In this document: positions 23,032 through 23,771 of the stretch, one piece after another
Layout of the letters: the number at the start of each line of letters is the position of its first letter
How positions within the stretch are numbered: the first letter of the stretch is position 1
From: Phallusia fumigata
Taxonomy: Eukaryota > Chordata > Ascidiacea > Phlebobranchia > Ascidiidae
Direction: 5' to 3'
Assembly: GCA_008931825.1 (NCBI GenBank)
Contig: QXVZ01003227.1
Location: 1 to 23,771, forward strand
DNA length: 23,771 nt
Made by a program: the position numbers and the translations under genes
Notes under the pieces: model-generated
Databases searched by the model: none
Told to the model about the DNA's origin: nothing
What the model saw: the letters and a program-made list of their open reading frames with translations, nothing else

Positions 23032-23771
23032 AGCGGTTCTCAGAGTGGGGTCTGTAAAACGATTTTTAGGACATGAAGATACACAACAATAACACGGGGG
23101 TGGGGCAGTTAACCATGCCAGGATATGGTTACCGACTGATCAAATAACCGGGACATACTAGCTGTCTGGACGGAACAGGGTGTATAAACCGGGACAGTCC
23201 CGTCCAAAACGAGTTTATTGGAAGACTAGGCAGACAAATTATAAATATCTAATCATGTAGAAGATAACCAGTGTAAGAAAGTAGTCAATGGTACTAACTG
23301 ATAACTTTTTTAACTTTGTCCTCTCACAAATTAGGTTCGTGTTTCTGTAATTCTTCAGGCATATTTGCCGATCTGAAATACGCATCCCATAACTCAAGAA
23401 CAAGCTGAAGCGCAAATTACTCAAAACAGTCAGGTATAGTTTCAAAACGGTTTTGTGTTCCAATTTTTATTTCGCACAACTTATCCTCTGCATTGGTTAC
23501 TTGCCCAACGGTTGCTAATAATAAGTGGGCAGTTCCGTGTTGGAAAATGATGTACTATTTTACATCCCACACTAGCAGACATTTTTAATTTGCATTTTTC
23601 AAAACAAACTTTCATCCAATTAGGACATGTTTACAGTTCAATTTGGTCATTGTTTATCGAGACTTTAGGGGGCTACCGGGTCAAACGAATCAGATAGCAC
23701 CACTCCTCATCTACCTGCTAATGAAAGTGATTATTTCCTTGCCAAGGGGTCCCATAGAACACACAAACTTT
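23032..23771. mobile_element. Possible hAT-like element running off the window
   Basis: AGCGGTTCTCAGAGTGGGG at 23032 resembles hAT ends of the CAGYGGTTCTCAAA type, like the element at 17586. The last bases (ggggtcccatagaac then acaaacttt) look like the opposite end of such an element, cut a few bases short of its terminus by the window edge. The interior has CCGGGACA repeats (about 23150 and 23191) and no gene. Without the right terminus or target-site duplication this stays tentative. Confidence 0.35.

Overview
This window reads as nuclear DNA from an invertebrate chordate. It is AT-rich, with intron-rich genes, consensus GT..AG splice sites and mostly short introns (70 bp to about 1.6 kb). 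A complete Beclin 1 gene (BECN1/ATG6) lies at the right end. Two copies of the same locus differ by under about 1% in one exon but by several percent in introns. A highly heterozygous tunicate such as a Ciona species fits this best, but the species is inference.

Layout. (1) Minus strand, 60-6661: a four-exon gene for a single-pass membrane protein with a signal peptide, LRRNT cap, leucine-rich repeats, LRRCT, one TM helix and a Ser/Pro-rich cytoplasmic tail (732 aa). Its second exon appears twice around a single N at 4529. (2) 6662-13047: about 6.3 kb with no gene I can support. It holds CACGTG and TGACGTCA motif clusters and a CpG-rich stretch ahead of the next gene. (3) Plus strand, 13048-18562: a four-exon gene for a second LRR protein (LRRNT, LRRs, LRRCT, then an acidic Tyr-rich C-terminus with no TM segment; 705 aa), apparently secreted. 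Its first exon appears twice around a single N at 14277. hAT-type MITEs sit in its first and third introns. (4) Minus strand, 19246-22022: BECN1 in nine exons (465 aa), convergent with the second LRR gene. A third N (22063) lies just upstream within a 36-bp direct duplication. (5) 22364-23771: transposon-derived DNA, including hAT-like ends and an inverted-repeat element built on GTACGGTAC.

The most important observation is that all three Ns sit exactly between two copies of the same sequence. The apparent exon duplications are therefore most simply uncollapsed contig overlaps or alternative haplotypes, not biological tandem duplications. Splice phase supports this for the first gene: exon 2 is 718 bp, so using both copies would break the frame. 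Other points worth a look are the loss of the Gly-Asp core of the BH3 motif in Beclin, the divergent pair of LRR genes, amino-acid differences between gene 2 alleles confined to its N-terminal cap, and a splice acceptor 8 nt before the Beclin ATG. I found no RNA gene, CRISPR array or prokaryotic system.
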